Origin: Marsupella aquatica | Taxonomy: Eukaryota > Marchantiophyta | NCBI GenBank assembly: GCA_973895155.1 | Contig: OZ316896.1 | Span: 17,360,001 to 17,424,000 of the forward strand | DNA: 64,000 bases | Direction of reading: 5' to 3' | Part shown: positions 11,201-22,724 of the stretch, in pieces | Position numbering within the stretch: the stretch's first letter is position 1 | Layout: every line of letters begins with the position of its first letter | The notes under the pieces: generated by a model | Database searches by the model: none | Seen by the model: the letters and a program-made list of their open reading frames with translations, nothing else | What the model was told of the DNA's origin: nothing | Position numbers and translations under genes: made by a program

Positions 11201-13681
11201 GAGTCTCCAAAAGTTTTTGCAAATGAGGACGCTGCGTTCACTCTTGCTTATTCCGTAATCATTTTAAATACTGATTTGCACAACCCACAAGTGAAGAGAA
11301 AAATGACAGAGGAGGATTTCATTAGAAATAACCGAGGCATAAATGCCTCGCAAGATCTTCCGAGGGAAATGCTTCTGGAACTGTACCACTCGATCGCCAG
11401 AAACGAGGTACGCATTTCCTACGACAATGGCTCAGGAATTCCTGAGATGACACAAAGTCGTTGGGTGGATCTCATGCGCCGCTCATCGTCAACCCCACCT
11501 TACATCAAGTGCGACTCTCGACCACTTCTGGACCACGACATGTTTGCAATAATGTCAGGACCCACCATTGCTGCCATTTCAGTAGTTTTTGATCACGCCG
11601 AAGATGAGGACGTTCTTAGGTCATGTGTGAGTGGTTTCCTTGCAGTGGCCAAAATCTCTGCTAGTCACAGATTAGAAGATGTCTTGGATGATCTTGTTGT
11701 ATCTCTTTGCAAGTTTACCACTCTTCTGAATCCAACGGCCTCTTTAGAAGAACCGGTGGTAGCATTCGGAGATGACACGAAGGCACGCATGGCAGCTGTG
11801 ACAGTGTTCACAATCGCCAACAAGTGGGGAGACCATGTCAGAACTGGATGGCGAAATATCCTTGATTGTATATTACGTCTACACAAATTAGGTCTTCTGC
11901 CAGCTCGTGTTACAAGTGATGCTACGGATGAGCCAGATGCTGGTAATGATTCGGGTCAGGGGAAAGTGGTCGCAGGAAGTCTGGCTCTAGCTATAGTCCC
12001 TTCTACTGCAGGCCGACGGCGGCCAACTGGTTTAATGAGCAGATTCAGTCAGCTCCTGTCTCTTGAGGTAGATGAACCCAGATCTCAACCCACTGAGCAG
12101 CAACTAGCTGCTCACCAGCGAACTCTCCGAACAATTGAAGCTTGCCACATCGATAATATATTTTCTGACAGCAAGTTTTTACAGCCCGAATCACTTTTGC
12201 AGCTAGCAAGAGCCCTCATTTGGGCTGCTGGGAGACCGCACAAGGGAGGAAGCTCTCCTGAAGATGAAGACACAGCAGTGTTTTGCCTGGAGCTTTTAAT
12301 AGCGATAACCTTAAATAACAGAGACCGGATTATGATTCTCTGGCAAATGGTGTATGAGCATATGGCTGGGATTGTGCAGACCTCTATGGTCCCAGGGCTT
12401 CTAGTGGAAAAGGCTGTGTTTGGGTTGCTGCGAATCTGTCAACGTTTGCTTCCTTACAAAGAGGATTTGGCGGAAGAGCTCTTACGCTCTCTACAGCTTA
12501 TTTTGAAACTTGACACAAGAGTTGCAGAGGAATTGGGTGAGCGAATAACTCAAGAGATGATGCAACTCGTCAAGGCCAACGCAGGGCACATAAAGTCTCC
12601 AATGGGGTGGCGTACGGTGTCATCATTACTTGCGAGTACCGCTCGTCATCCAGAGGCTTTTGAGCCAGGCTTCGAGACTCTTACATTTATCATGACTGAT
12701 GGAGCCCACTTGACCTCAGCTAATTACATCCTCTGTCTAGATGCCGCCCGGGCGTTTGCAGAAGCTCGAGTGGGTGGTGTGGAAAGATCGATACGTGCCC
12801 TAGATCTTTTAGCGGACTCTGTAAGCTGCCTTGTCAAGTGGGCTAAAGCTTACGCAGATGGGATTAAAGATGCAGGGGACGAGAATGCTGATAGTGTAAG
12901 CACCAAACAGGGGTTAAAAAAGGATGCATCTGTCGGCACACAAGAATTGGGTGAGATGTGGCTTCGCCTAGCACAAGTTCTGAGGAGAGTATGTGGAGAA
13001 CAGAGGGAGGAAGTGAGGAATCATGCCGTCTTGTCATTGCAGCGGTGTCTATCCTCTGCTGACAGTATCCAGCTTCCTCTGACAATATGGAGCCTTTGCT
13101 TTGACCAGGTTATCTTTGTGATGCTTGATGATCTGCTTGATGTCGCTCTCAGACATCCAGCCAAAGAGTATCGTGGTATGGATGGCTCCTTGCATAAGGC
13201 TATGAGGTTATTGTCCAAGATTTTTCTGCAGTATCTTAGTCAGCTCTCCCAGCTGCCTAGTTTTCGAGCAATATGGCTGGCTGTGCTGGGCCGAATGGAG
13301 ATGTATATGAAGGCCCGACTGAGGGGAAAAAGCACTGAAAAGTTGCAAGAAGTCATTCCTGAGTTGCTGAAGAACATGTTGCTTATCATGCACAATCAAG
13401 GAGTCCTTGTGCAACGGAGTACTATAAGTGGGGATAGTTTATGGGAGCTCACTTGGCATCACGTCGAGGGTATAGCACCCAATCTTCAAGTTGAGCTTTT
13501 CCCAGAACCAGAAATGGAGCCGGAACAAGAGTCAGCCGTTGTTGAGGACTCCTCCAATGAGACGGTGGACACAAGTGGTCCTGTAGGAACCGGTGAAGGC
13601 GATACAACTGCTGAACCCGAAACAGCAGTCGAACAGGAGGAAGCTGAGGTGCAGCAGCAAGATTTACCAGACGCACAATGA
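8271..13681 (+). CDS. GNOM: GNOM-type large ARF guanine-nucleotide exchange factor (SEC7 domain, GBF1 class)
   Basis: Two exons, 8271-9038 and 9863-13681, joined in phase 0, encode about 1,528 residues; Arabidopsis GNOM is 1,451. The start MGRSTKRPLGSAED matches the usual MGR.. opening; an upstream in-frame TTG at 8250 is not used. Domains in order are an N-terminal DCB region (ACMINAEVGAVLSVMRRNAR near the start), a HUS box (NFDCDI, about residue 490), SEC7 (about 585-775) and long C-terminal HDS regions. The catalytic glutamate lies in FRLPGEAQK (about residue 685). SEC7 signatures AYSVIILNTDLHN and KRKMTEEDFIRNNR are intact. The protein activates ARF GTPases on Golgi/endosomal membranes for vesicle budding and recycling. 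The C-terminus is acidic and Glu/Gln-rich. At the residue equivalent to GNOM Met696 (brefeldin A sensitivity) this protein has isoleucine, about residue 723. Confidence 0.95.
9039..9862 (+). other. Single large intron of the ARF-GEF gene with an internal duplication
   Basis: Donor GAT|GTACGT at 9039 and acceptor GCTGCAG at 9862 give an 824-bp phase-0 intron. Inside, a segment of about 85 bp is duplicated in diverged form (about 9413-9500 and 9596-9682). Both copies carry TAGATGAT and ATTCCGGGTGCACT. Confidence 0.8.
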
Positions 13682-14700
13682 CAGACAGGGTAGGCTCTCG
13701 TCAATTTGATGAGTACTTGAATTGCCGTGGATGCAAAAGCCTCACCTGATTCATTGCCTATTCAGTACTACTCGGGATTTGTGGTATTACCAAAATAAGC
13801 TCGAACTGTTGTCTTGTTTTGTGTTTTTGGTGAAATTAATAGAAATTTTCTTGATTTGATCAACTAGCTAGTGAATTTTTAGGGGCAGTACTATTAAGAT
13901 TCTCGCTTTCAGTATAATCCGTCCCAGAATGTCCCTGCAGACAGTGAGCACCTTAAAGTCTGGTATTCTTATTACTGTTCTTGTTCCTTTTGCAGATTTC
14001 ACAGATCCTCGTGACTTACACGCAGTTCAAGCGTAACGAACCTTTACTTTTGTATAGATTATTGTAGGTGATGCAACATATGGCCATTTAAGATGAACCT
14101 CAATATGGCGGCTACCTTCACATTAGGCCTTGCATGTAGTGATAGAGAGGATACATTAATTCAATTAAAACGTACCTCTGAAAGGTGCACGGGAGCAGAA
14201 GTGCTGCAACCCTTGGGGAGTAGAAACCAACAGCAAGTTTATCACCACAGCTCTTAAATGCTGAGCACGTGATGTGATCTTGCTCAGAGAAGTCTTCGTT
14301 CAAAATTCAAGGTCTATTTCCTTACATCAATAGCAACTTCTGTGAACTGGATCATGTTCTTGGCTTGAGCAAGTTGAATGAGCCATTTGAATTAAGCTGT
14401 AATTTTTTTCCCCTCTTCAATTTTGAAGACATTGTGAAGGACGTTCATGTGACAGAATTTTATACCTCCATCGAGTATAGCCCAATAATGCCATCCTTGA
14501 GCAGATGGAGCCGATAGTCGAAATCTACCCAGTATCTACATTTGCTGAAGCCAGTCTGATAAGTTATTGCACAGTTACACAGCAGGAGAGCAATGCTGTT
14601 CTAAGTGGAATGTCTTGTTTGGTGGACTAGCATATACAGACATCTTCATTACTGAAGAAATGCGGACAACAAGACAGATTACATAATTATGCCCATGCCT
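13682..14700. other. 3' flank of the ARF-GEF gene, no gene seen
   Basis: This stretch probably contains the 3' UTR, followed by intergenic sequence. No ORF of recognisable family and no repeat was seen. Confidence 0.35.
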
Positions 14701-15068
14701 ACTGAGTCTGCCCTCCTCAACGCTGTAAGTCTGGTGCACTGTTTGATAAGCCAGTATGCATTGAGATCCCGTGCAGTTGACGGTGGATACTTCTTTTGAT
14801 GCAGCTCAGTTTGATGCAGCTCAGAGGACCACGTAGTGCAACAACGGCCCGAATAGGTGGAGCTTGGATACTTCTGTTGTAAGTGTGGTGCACTGTCTGA
14901 TGAGCCAGTATGCATTGGGATCCTGTGCAGTTGACCTTGGAAACTTCTGTCGATGCAGCTCAGAGGACCACATAGTGCAACAAGGGCCCGATTATGTGGA
15001 GCTGGTAACTTCTGTTGACGCAGCTCAGTAGACCATATAGTGCAACAAGGGCCCAATTATGTGGAGCA
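14700..15068. repeat. Degenerate tandem repeat, about 60-170 bp nested units
   Basis: Segments such as GATGCAGCTCAG, AGTGCAACAA.GGCCC and GTGGAGC recur three times. The larger block with GTGCACTGT.TGAT and GCCAGTATGCATTG occurs twice (about 14733 and 14887). Short ORFs here are repeat translations. Confidence 0.7.
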
Positions 15069-16587
15069 TGTTTGTTGATATGGTTGTAATGTGGTACTCT
15101 TTTATTTATTCTGGAGCACAACCCTCATAGTGGGACCTTCGTCGGACTTCCTTTCTTTAATTGAAAGGAGTTTCGCTTGATGGTTTCAATTCGTTTGTGG
15201 CCAATTGCGTGTCCTGGGTTACTGTCGCAGTCGTACTGCTCCGAACTTCTCAGGAGATCACAAATTGAAAGCACGACAAACCTTTACCTGCTGAGGATTG
15301 TCAGCGACACATCTTATCGTGGAGTATTACAACTACAATGCAAGGACCACTGTTTTAATCTTCATTGCCTTGGACTACTTCGGAAGATCATAATGAAATG
15401 CTAGAGCAAAGTGTTCGACAAAACCCTTTCAAAATGTCGTGAATTGTTTGCCACCACTTGAACCCCTGGCCTCTTCTCGCAGCCTGAGTAACTTGGTATA
15501 AATAAAAGCAAATCTAGATGGCTTTGAAAAAATTGTTGGACCCCAGGTACTTTCAAACACCATAGTTTCCAATTTGTCAGAGAATCTCTCTTCAAGGGAA
15601 ATTCCACCTAGAGTAGGTGACCCTAAACCAATTCTTAGACCCACGTACTGAGAAGCCCATAGTGTCCAATTTGCGAGAGTATCTGTTCAAGGGAGATTGT
15701 AAGGTGCTGGCCGATGCTTCAAATCGATGGACCTCTAGAAGACGAACGAAGGAATATCAATGGTGCCAAGTGTGAACTGACTTCATCATCCGCTTGACAA
15801 TCCCAAGTAAACCACTTTCCATTCTGAAAGTAAGTAAAAACGAGTGTGATCCTCATTTCCCTAGAAACCCGACTTTCCGTTTGGTTTGCGAAAACTCCAT
15901 ACAACAGGGTATTTCTGGCGATCAACCTTCTTACTGTAGCTTTCTCCGCCAAGGCTCCTGCACGCCTGGGTTGTGGCGACATTTTCTTGAGGTTGGCCCA
16001 GCTGAATCTGAGTTGGCCGCTTGGGCGCTCGCATGTATGCTCCAGGTGCAGTCTTCTCTTCAAACTTGCTCAGTTTCTTTCCTTCCTTCGAGTCCAAGGA
16101 AGCCAGAAGGAAAAGCCTTAGCTCGCGGACTGCCAAGAGTTTGGACAAGAGAAGAAGTGATCATTCGGAAGGGTTAGATTTTGGCATCGGAGTCACGCCG
16201 GTGAGAACGAGCAGGAACAGTTTCTTGCGATCATATCGAACGAAACAAACTGAGCAAGTTTAAAGAAATTCCTTGGACAATTGGAAACAACCATCTTCGT
16301 GGGAACAATTTGGGCGAGTCATCTACCTCGGAACAAACTGAAGAGTCATCTTCCGTTGGGCGATTTAAAAGGGAACTTCATTGTCACAAGTGGTGACACT
16401 AGTCTCGACTCCACTTGAAAAGTTGGTGATAGTCATCTCATTGTGGGTCACATTCATTGATGATTGTTTCCGTGGGGTCAGTCACTTCTTGACAATTTCT
16501 TGTCGTGTTCATTGATGGGGAGTAAACTCGTAAACTTGTTAATTAAGGGGCCGGTAGCAGCATTATTTCCCTCCCTGGATCGATCAT
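15069..16587. other. Intergenic DNA upstream of THG1, no gene seen
   Basis: Several overlapping ORFs of 70-130 codons occur on both strands at 15720-16260. None shows family motifs and they conflict with each other, so no gene is called. Part of this is probably the upstream region of the THG1 gene. Confidence 0.35.
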
Positions 16588-16889
16588 TTAGGGTTTAAGG
16601 CGTGGGATTGAATCAACGGCGGATCGATGGCGAACACCAAGTATGAGCTGCAGGATTGTCTCCTTGCGTCTACCTCTTAGGGTTTAAGGCGTGGGATTGA
16701 ATCAAACGCGGATCGATGGCGAACAACAAGTAATGTATGGGATCCAGGATTTCCTCCCTGCACCTACCAGTCAGGGTTTAAGGCGTGGCATTGAATCAAA
16801 GGTTGATCGATGGTGAACAAGAAGTATGAGATGCAGGATTCCATGCCTGCATCTACCATTTAGAGTTTAAAGCGTGGGATTGCGGATCG
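16588..16889 (+). promoter_or_regulatory. THG1 leader: tandem copies of the start-codon region with upstream ORFs
   Basis: A unit beginning GGTTTAAGGCGTGGGATTGA and running through GGATCGATGGCGAA occurs four times, at about 16592, 16681, 16774 and 16865. The last copy carries the real THG1 ATG at 16890. The three upstream copies keep their own ATG. Those ORFs are 16627-16680 (17 residues, begins MANTKYE), 16716-16733 (MANNK then stop) and 16810-16863 (17 residues, begins MVNKKYE). The two longer ones stop at the same place in the unit, at a TAG. If transcribed, these would be upstream ORFs in the leader. The opening TTTAGGGTTTAAGG also resembles a plant telo-box. Confidence 0.75.
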
Positions 16890-17750
16890 ATGGCGAATAG
16901 CAAGTACGAGTACGTGAAGGGATTTGAGCAGAGCGATGTGCTGTTACCGCACACCTGGATTGTGATACGAATCGATGGCCGTGGTTTCACACGTTTTGCA
17001 CAGGTGCACGACTTTGAGAAGCCGAATGACCAGCAGGCTCTTCACCTCATGAACGAATGCGCCAAAGCTGTGCTGGAGGACGTTCCTGACGTTGTTTTCG
17101 GGTACGGAGTGAGCGACGAGTTCAGTTTTGTGTTGCGGAAAACCACCACTCTATATCAGCGACGTTCAAGCAAGTTGGTCTCGGTCATAGTCTCGCTCTT
17201 TGCTGCAACTTATGTCATGAAATGGGCACAATTCTTCCCACAGAAGGAGCTGCGGTATGCACCATCGTTTGATGGAAGAGCTGTTTGCTATCCTTCCGAT
17301 TCCATCCTTCGAGATTACCTTGCTTGGCGGCAAGTAGATTGTCATATTAACAATCAATACAATACTTGCTACTGGAACCTGGTCAAGTCCGGGAGCAGTG
17401 CAGCTGAAGCTCAGGCAGAGATTAAGGGTACATTTGCAGACTTCAAGAATGAGCTATTGCATACCCGGTTTCAGATAAATTACAACGAACTCCCGGCTAT
17501 GTTCAGGAAAGGGTCTCTGGTCCTCAAACGAAGGGAGGAGTCTGTGGTGAAAGTCGACAACGGCGTACCTATCACAAGGGCACGATCAAATGTGGTGGTG
17601 GTCCATGAGGACATGATCAAAGACGCTTTCTGGAATGAGAACCCCTTCATCTTGAATGTTGGGACTTCGAAGAAAGTGAAACCAACACCACTTAAGGAAA
17701 GAGATGGTAGCCAAATCCCTCCAAACTTTGGTAGAAATGTTGAGACATGA
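16890..17750 (+). CDS. THG1: tRNA-His guanylyltransferase, single-domain form
   Basis: This 286-residue protein is encoded without introns. It adds a guanosine to the 5' end (position -1) of tRNA-His in the 3'-5' direction, which histidyl-tRNA synthetase needs. Residues by direct count are the metal-binding Asp29 in RIDGRGF and Asp76-Glu77 in YGVSDEFSF, and the HINNQYN motif at 152-158. This numbering coincides with that of the human enzyme. The opening MANSKYEYVKGFEQ is typical. Arabidopsis THG1 proteins, as I recall them, carry two such domains in tandem; only one is present here. Lack of introns and the repeated leader could mean a retrocopy or a rearranged locus. The ATG at 16890 is chosen because the conserved N-terminus begins there. 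Confidence 0.93.
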   Translation: MANSKYEYVKGFEQSDVLLPHTWIVIRIDGRGFTRFAQVHDFEKPNDQQALHLMNECAKAVLEDVPDVVFGYGVSDEFSFVLRKTTTLYQRRSSKLVSVIVSLFAATYVMKWAQFFPQKELRYAPSFDGRAVCYPSDSILRDYLAWRQVDCHINNQYNTCYWNLVKSGSSAAEAQAEIKGTFADFKNELLHTRFQINYNELPAMFRKGSLVLKRREESVVKVDNGVPITRARSNVVVVHEDMIKDAFWNENPFILNVGTSKKVKPTPLKERDGSQIPPNFGRNVET

Positions 17751-18764
17751 AAAAGTACGAGCAAGCCAAACGGAATTTTGTATCTTTCATGCATACGCCT
17801 GCAGGTAATCAATTCTCTGCCCAAGTAAAAAGTAAGTTTTTTCCCGTACTTGAGGATTAGCTGACACTCTCCCTGTTTAACGTATGATTTTACAGTTAAA
17901 TCATACGCAAAGTGAGTGGTAACAAAGTGGGAGTCTATTCTGTGTGCGTCTGACTATGGTTTTCGATTGCTTTATTTAACAAATAATTCTTTCCCGGCCA
18001 TCCTAGCATCTGCGCTCAGTCAAAAGCAGGTCCAATACCTTTAGAGCTCAGTCCTTCGTAGACCCATGACCTGATTTGCAGTTTTAGTGAGCTTTGGTCC
18101 TGTGGCAGAATCCCTCGGTTGAGATTCCAGAGATTGCTGAAACTCGTTTAAAGAATTGGTGAGCCCTACTATGTTGTTTTCATCGTTTTTTCCAGGCCCT
18201 GTATGGACGGGTCCACTTGATCAGTTGGTCTCTCTCCGGACTGGCTGCGTAGAATAATTTGCACGATGTATTTGCAGCAAAGCCATTCAAGGTCTTAAAC
18301 AAATTGGAAGGTATGCATGCTAGTTGTCACTACATGCGATATACTCATCTCAATTGTTTCTTGATTTTGGTTTAGGATTTTGTAGTCAACTGAAGGCTAT
18401 CAAGGCAGGCGCCAAGCAAGACAAAGCATCCCCATTATTTGGCTATGTTTAACAAGGTTTGCATCGTACTCTCTGAAAATGAATCGTTCCACCTACTATC
18501 GAGAAATAATGTTTCGGCCGCGAGATTTGGTGGCAATTGTTGGTAGCTTTGTCTCCAGGGAGAGTCCTTGGGCGCGTTTAGGGTTTACGGTTTAGGGTGA
18601 GCTGAGAATGACCAGCAGGCTCTCCATGTAAATTCACCGCCGGTGTCAGGTTCTTGTCCTTCCAACTGCATAGTTGCGTTTGATCGCTGAGATTCGCCAG
18701 TTTAACAGGCTAATGACTATCAACTCGTACTGAACTTGAGGAAATGAAGTGAATCAATCACTTG
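17751..18764. other. 3' flank of THG1 with a small THG1-like fragment
   Basis: No gene is seen. At 18606-18628 a stretch GAATGACCAGCAGGCTCT matches THG1 codons near 17024 (PNDQQALH). It is preceded at about 18578-18600 by TTTAGGGTTTACGG, similar to the THG1 leader unit. This suggests a decayed partial copy of the THG1 5' region. Confidence 0.4.
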
Positions 18765-18936
18765 CGAAGTTCATGGCAAACTCGCTGTCTGAAATAAGAG
18801 TCTTGTGTTGCAGGTCAAAGGCAGAAAGTGTTGGCCTTAACGTCATCGACCGAAGTTCATGGCAAACTCGCTGTCTGAAATAAGAGTCTTGTGTTGCAGG
18901 TCAAAGGCAGAAAGTGTTGGCCTTAACGTCATCGAC
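18765..18936 (+). repeat. Perfect 86-bp tandem duplication
   Basis: The unit beginning CGAAGTTCATGGCAAACTCG occupies 18765-18850 and again 18851-18936. I saw no difference on reading the two copies. The identity implies a recent event. Confidence 0.9.
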
Positions 18937-19569
18937 CGGAAGAAGTCTAGTTTGGAGCTTTCTCAAGGACAATTCGTTGCAGTCGAGAACTTGCAAAATA
19001 TTTATGGCTTGTGTAATGTAGTGGCAACGGTATGTTTTAGGATTTGTAAACCTTTTTTAGGATGCATTGGGCCACTCAATGCAGGTGATGAAAAGACCGT
19101 AGTGGTTCTCTATGATCATGACAAAAACCTCTATCACTGAATGTGTCCGTTGTCGTTGCTGTGGGAAGATCTCCTAAATCAAAGCCCTTTGAAATTAAAG
19201 TTAGAACTCTTGGTCATGAACTCTTGAGAGCATTGCAAAGTCCTCTGTTGTGGGGAGATCTTCTAAATCACAGCGTCGTGAAACTAAAGTAACAAGTTCT
19301 GGCCACGATTCAAAGCATTTTAAAGTTTTTTCCCATCAAGGAAGAAAAACAGGCAGATAGTCTCAGAACTCTGCCCTGGTGGTCAGAATTGAAGTGTTTC
19401 AGATAAGGCTTTTACTTTACTCTTTGCCACGACAGGACTCGAGGAGCAGGAGTGTTCGACTGACGGTGTACGAGCTTCCTTGCCTTTATTCCAATGGCAT
19501 CATCATTCTCGTCCATTCTCCAAACGGGTTCGCATGGCATCTCGTCTGTCGGCCACCTCTTGCTCTCAG
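18937..19569. other. Intergenic DNA, no gene seen
   Basis: A 93-codon ORF begins inside the 86-bp duplication and runs to 19140, but no family is recognised. GGGGAGATCTTCTAAATCA-like segments recur twice (about 19164 and 19254). Confidence 0.3.
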
Positions 19570-19570
19570 G

Positions 19571-19774
19571 CCCAAATCTTGGCCACGTTGCCTCCCATTT
19601 CCTTTCCTTCTAAGCTACACTGGAGGTGTCAAACACTCCCTGCTGATGAAGCTTGTGCGAAGGGGCAAAATGCCCAAATCTTGGCCACGTTGCCTCCCAT
19701 TTCCTTTCCTTCTAAGGTACACTAGAGGTCTGAAGCATCCCCTGCTGATGAAGCTTGAGCGAAGGGGCAAAATG
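19571..19774 (+). repeat. Two-copy tandem repeat, 102-bp unit
   Basis: The unit starts CCCAAATCTTGGCCACGTTG and ends GCGAAGGGGCAAAATG. The copies (19571-19672 and 19673-19774) differ at a few bases. A third copy begins at 19775 and breaks off at once. Confidence 0.85.
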
Positions 19775-20555
19775 CCCAAAGTGCTCCAGCTCGCCCACAA
19801 AGTGGTGCCCAACCTTTGTCAAGTCTAAAATTTTCAACGAACTGAAACACATGGCTGGCGCCTTCGCATGTCCCTGATCCTGTCGCTGCCATTGTTGTTC
19901 ACCACTGAGTCTTTCCAAAATGTGCCCAATGTTCCCTGGCTTGTATTCTTAGTAGTGAGCATCAAAGTTTTGACAATTTGATGGACCTTAACTCCCCTAC
20001 GTAATGGGTTACTGTTGGGTTACTGTTTACAGACACACACAAAGTTACGGACTATGAAATTCATAGTCCATAACTTTTTGTCAGATGAAATTCAAAGTCC
20101 ATAATTGTTTATAGTCCATAACTTTTTATTGTAAGGATTGGTTGTATGCTATTAATGTGAGTCACTCTATAGGGTAGTGAAAGGAAAAATAAGAAAAAAA
20201 AAGACCATTTCTTAAGGGCTGAGTGTCATATCCGTAATTTCAAAGCTAAGCTGTGGAATGTCCTTGTAGAGCAGACCACGGGCAGCAGCCAAATCCTGCT
20301 GCCATACTGTGCAGACCACCCTCCTGGAGTGCCGCACATGAACTCCCTGCACCCATTCCAAATCTCACATGGATGACAAAAACAGGGCCAGCAGGGGACA
20401 TTTGAGACCCCTTTGTAGTTGTGTAGCCATTGGTACCAGAAAGGGGATTCTGTCTGTAGAGGGCCATGTTTTTTTTTTAAGGTGGGGCCATGGAGAGGGG
20501 TGACGAGTCAGGAGTAGGGAAACCCATCCCTGGGCGTGTCAAAATTGGGGTCACA
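19775..20555. other. Intergenic DNA, no gene seen
   Basis: Near 20047-20067 a near-perfect palindrome GGACTATGAAATTCATAGTC is followed by more copies of AGTCCATAA. Nothing coding is recognised. Confidence 0.35.
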
Positions 20556-20559
20556 CGTG

Positions 20560-20835
20560 TGGCCTTACGTCTCTTCTGGACTAACCTGAAACCCCTTTTC
20601 TGATGCTGTCCCATTTTATTTCGTCAAACGCTGAAATCAGCAGCCCCATAAAAAAAAGGGTGATTGGTCTGCTTATAAAAAGTAAAGACTGGTCTTACGT
20701 TTCTTTTGGAGCCCCACTTGAAAGTACCCCTGGTGGGTCTCCCCTTTTCTGAGGCTACCCCATTTTATTTAGTAAAGGCTCAAATAAGCAATCCCCAAAA
20801 GGGACGTTGGTTTGCTCATAAAAGTAAACATTTGG
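20560..20835. repeat. Diverged two-copy repeat, about 130-bp unit
   Basis: Each copy has CTTACGT.TCTT, then CCCCTTTTCTGA, CCCATTTTATTT and a GGTTTGCT/GGTCTGCTTATAAAA segment. The copies are at about 20563-20690 and 20693-20825. Confidence 0.55.
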
Positions 20836-22285
20836 ATCTGCACCATTAGATCCACCCATCGAACCTGCCTTCCATATTGGGCCCATGCTTGCGTAGATCC
20901 ACTCATACACCACCTCCTATCTCACCTGCCTGCCCTATTGGGCCCACGCTTGCATCCAAATAAAAATGCTCCCTGAAAAGAGCATACTCATAACTACATT
21001 GACCAAAATGACAATATCTTGACAACATCTGCTATCCAATGAAAATGATGAGATTTTGGCACCCACTAACATTACTGCACATACGAACACAGTCAGAATA
21101 ATAACATTGATTTGTTTCACTTGCACTTCTTTGTTTCACCTTGAAATTTTGTTGAGAGTATGGTCAGATGTTGTTGCACCAACTGCTGCTTGGCAACATG
21201 GTTACAACAACATTCTCACCTGAAAGGTGAAAGGTGTGATTCTTTGTCTCACCTTGACATTTTTGTGCCACAACAATATGACAGCAATGGCCACATGACT
21301 ACAATGACAACATGGTCACAACAAGAATAGTGCAACACAAGGCGTTGGGCTAGTCTTTACTGTGATTTGCAATCTATGTCTAGTACTGCCCTTTACTTAC
21401 TTTATAGAGCAAAGCAGGCTTTACAAGAATGAGAACACAAAAAATAGAGATCAGTTGTGGTTCATTTTGTTTGGATGTCTCGTGACCAAAGAAGGTGGTC
21501 CAGTAGTGTATTTGATAGTGTACTATCATAATGAGAAGAGAACAAGAGTTCCTTCCAAAATACAACCTTGAGTTCTATTGTTTGGGTACATTGGGGACAA
21601 AACTTGGGGTGATGCCTCCTCGACATGGGTTACCCTACACTTTACAGCTCTTTATAGCTGCTTGACTTTGCTAGAAGGGAATTTTTTGCCACTTTTTCCT
21701 TGCAATCTTTTCCCAAAAAGGCTGAATGAAGGCCAGTTGTTTCTGGTCATTTGGTCCTTTTGAGTTGTCTTCAACATGTAAGTGGCTGCTGGCCACCAAG
21801 TGCCAGTGTGACTGTTTTCCTTGCTTTGTGCCCCCCATAGGATGGCGGGTTTCTTTGGCTGTTTTATGTAGGGGACCTTTTTGGTGATCAATTCTTGCTG
21901 CCTCCAAGTCAAACAAGCTTCAGTTGGAGCTTCAGCCAAAGAGGTTGGAGGTTCACAATTGACTTTTGCACTATCTGTCCCCTCCACAATGCCTCTGTCA
22001 CGTTAAGGTTAACCAGGGGGTTAGCGTAAACCTTACTCTGGTAGGCTCTCACTACAGATGCAGGAATGGTCACTTTACCGCCCAAAACACTACAGGGGCC
22101 AAAAATGGAGCCCCAATGTAATCTCAGTCCCAGCCTTGACCACTGCATTTCAGCTACTAGGAAAAGGGCCTGCCAGGCAGGTTTTGAGATGCCCAAAATG
22201 TTTCCTGGCGGCTGGTGCTCTTGGTTCCCCTAATAATATTCACAAGGATTTAAACAGTTTAAATAGTTACCCTACACTTACCCAA
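20836..22285. other. Intergenic DNA, no gene seen
   Basis: A short CCTGCCT.CC.TATTGGGCCCA segment is repeated at about 20864 and 20924. The rest is unremarkable, and ORFs under 115 codons show no motifs. Confidence 0.3.
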
Positions 22286-22289
22286 AACT

Positions 22290-22490
22290 TATTGCCCTTT
22301 GTGGTTTTTCCCTTGTATTTTATAGGGCATGCCGGGAGCATAATGCCCTGGTCAAGATTTGGATACTCTTTAGTAAGATCGTACTTTACTTTTACTACAG
22401 TTAGATGAAAAAAAACTCTCTCAGACCTTCAGGTGTACTAAGGTGAGTACATTAAGGACAAAAATAGCCCCTCAAAACTTGACTCGAGCT
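22290..22490. repeat. Dispersed repeat shared with about 43.15-43.43 kb
   Basis: GGGCAT.C.GGAGCATAATGCC followed by GTCAAGAT.T.GATACTCT occurs here and at about 43350-43400. The AATAGCCCCTCAAAAC segment near 22464 recurs at about 43192. Confidence 0.5.
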
Positions 22491-22724
22491 CTTGTTTTGG
22501 GGGACATTATATTCAAAAGTAACTTTTAACTACTTTGTCACTGAAGCTGTTCCAATTGGCGATATTCTCACATTTGTTATGTATAAATATGCCATGTTTT
22601 CATATATAAATGACAAGTTCATCAACTTAACCGGAATAATCATAAATGACACTGGTGACATATTTGTAAGTACAATAAAAAATTGACAATATTGTAAATT
22701 AGAACATCCCCTCCCCTGCAATAC

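Noticed and set aside
9869-13681. ORF read as a stand-alone 1,270-residue protein
   Set aside because: Its apparent start is a TTG inside exon 2. The protein continues from exon 1 (8271-9038) across a phase-0 intron.
15719-16263. Cluster of overlapping ORFs of 80-127 codons on both strands
   Set aside because: The frames conflict, none shows family motifs, and no splice structure could be built.
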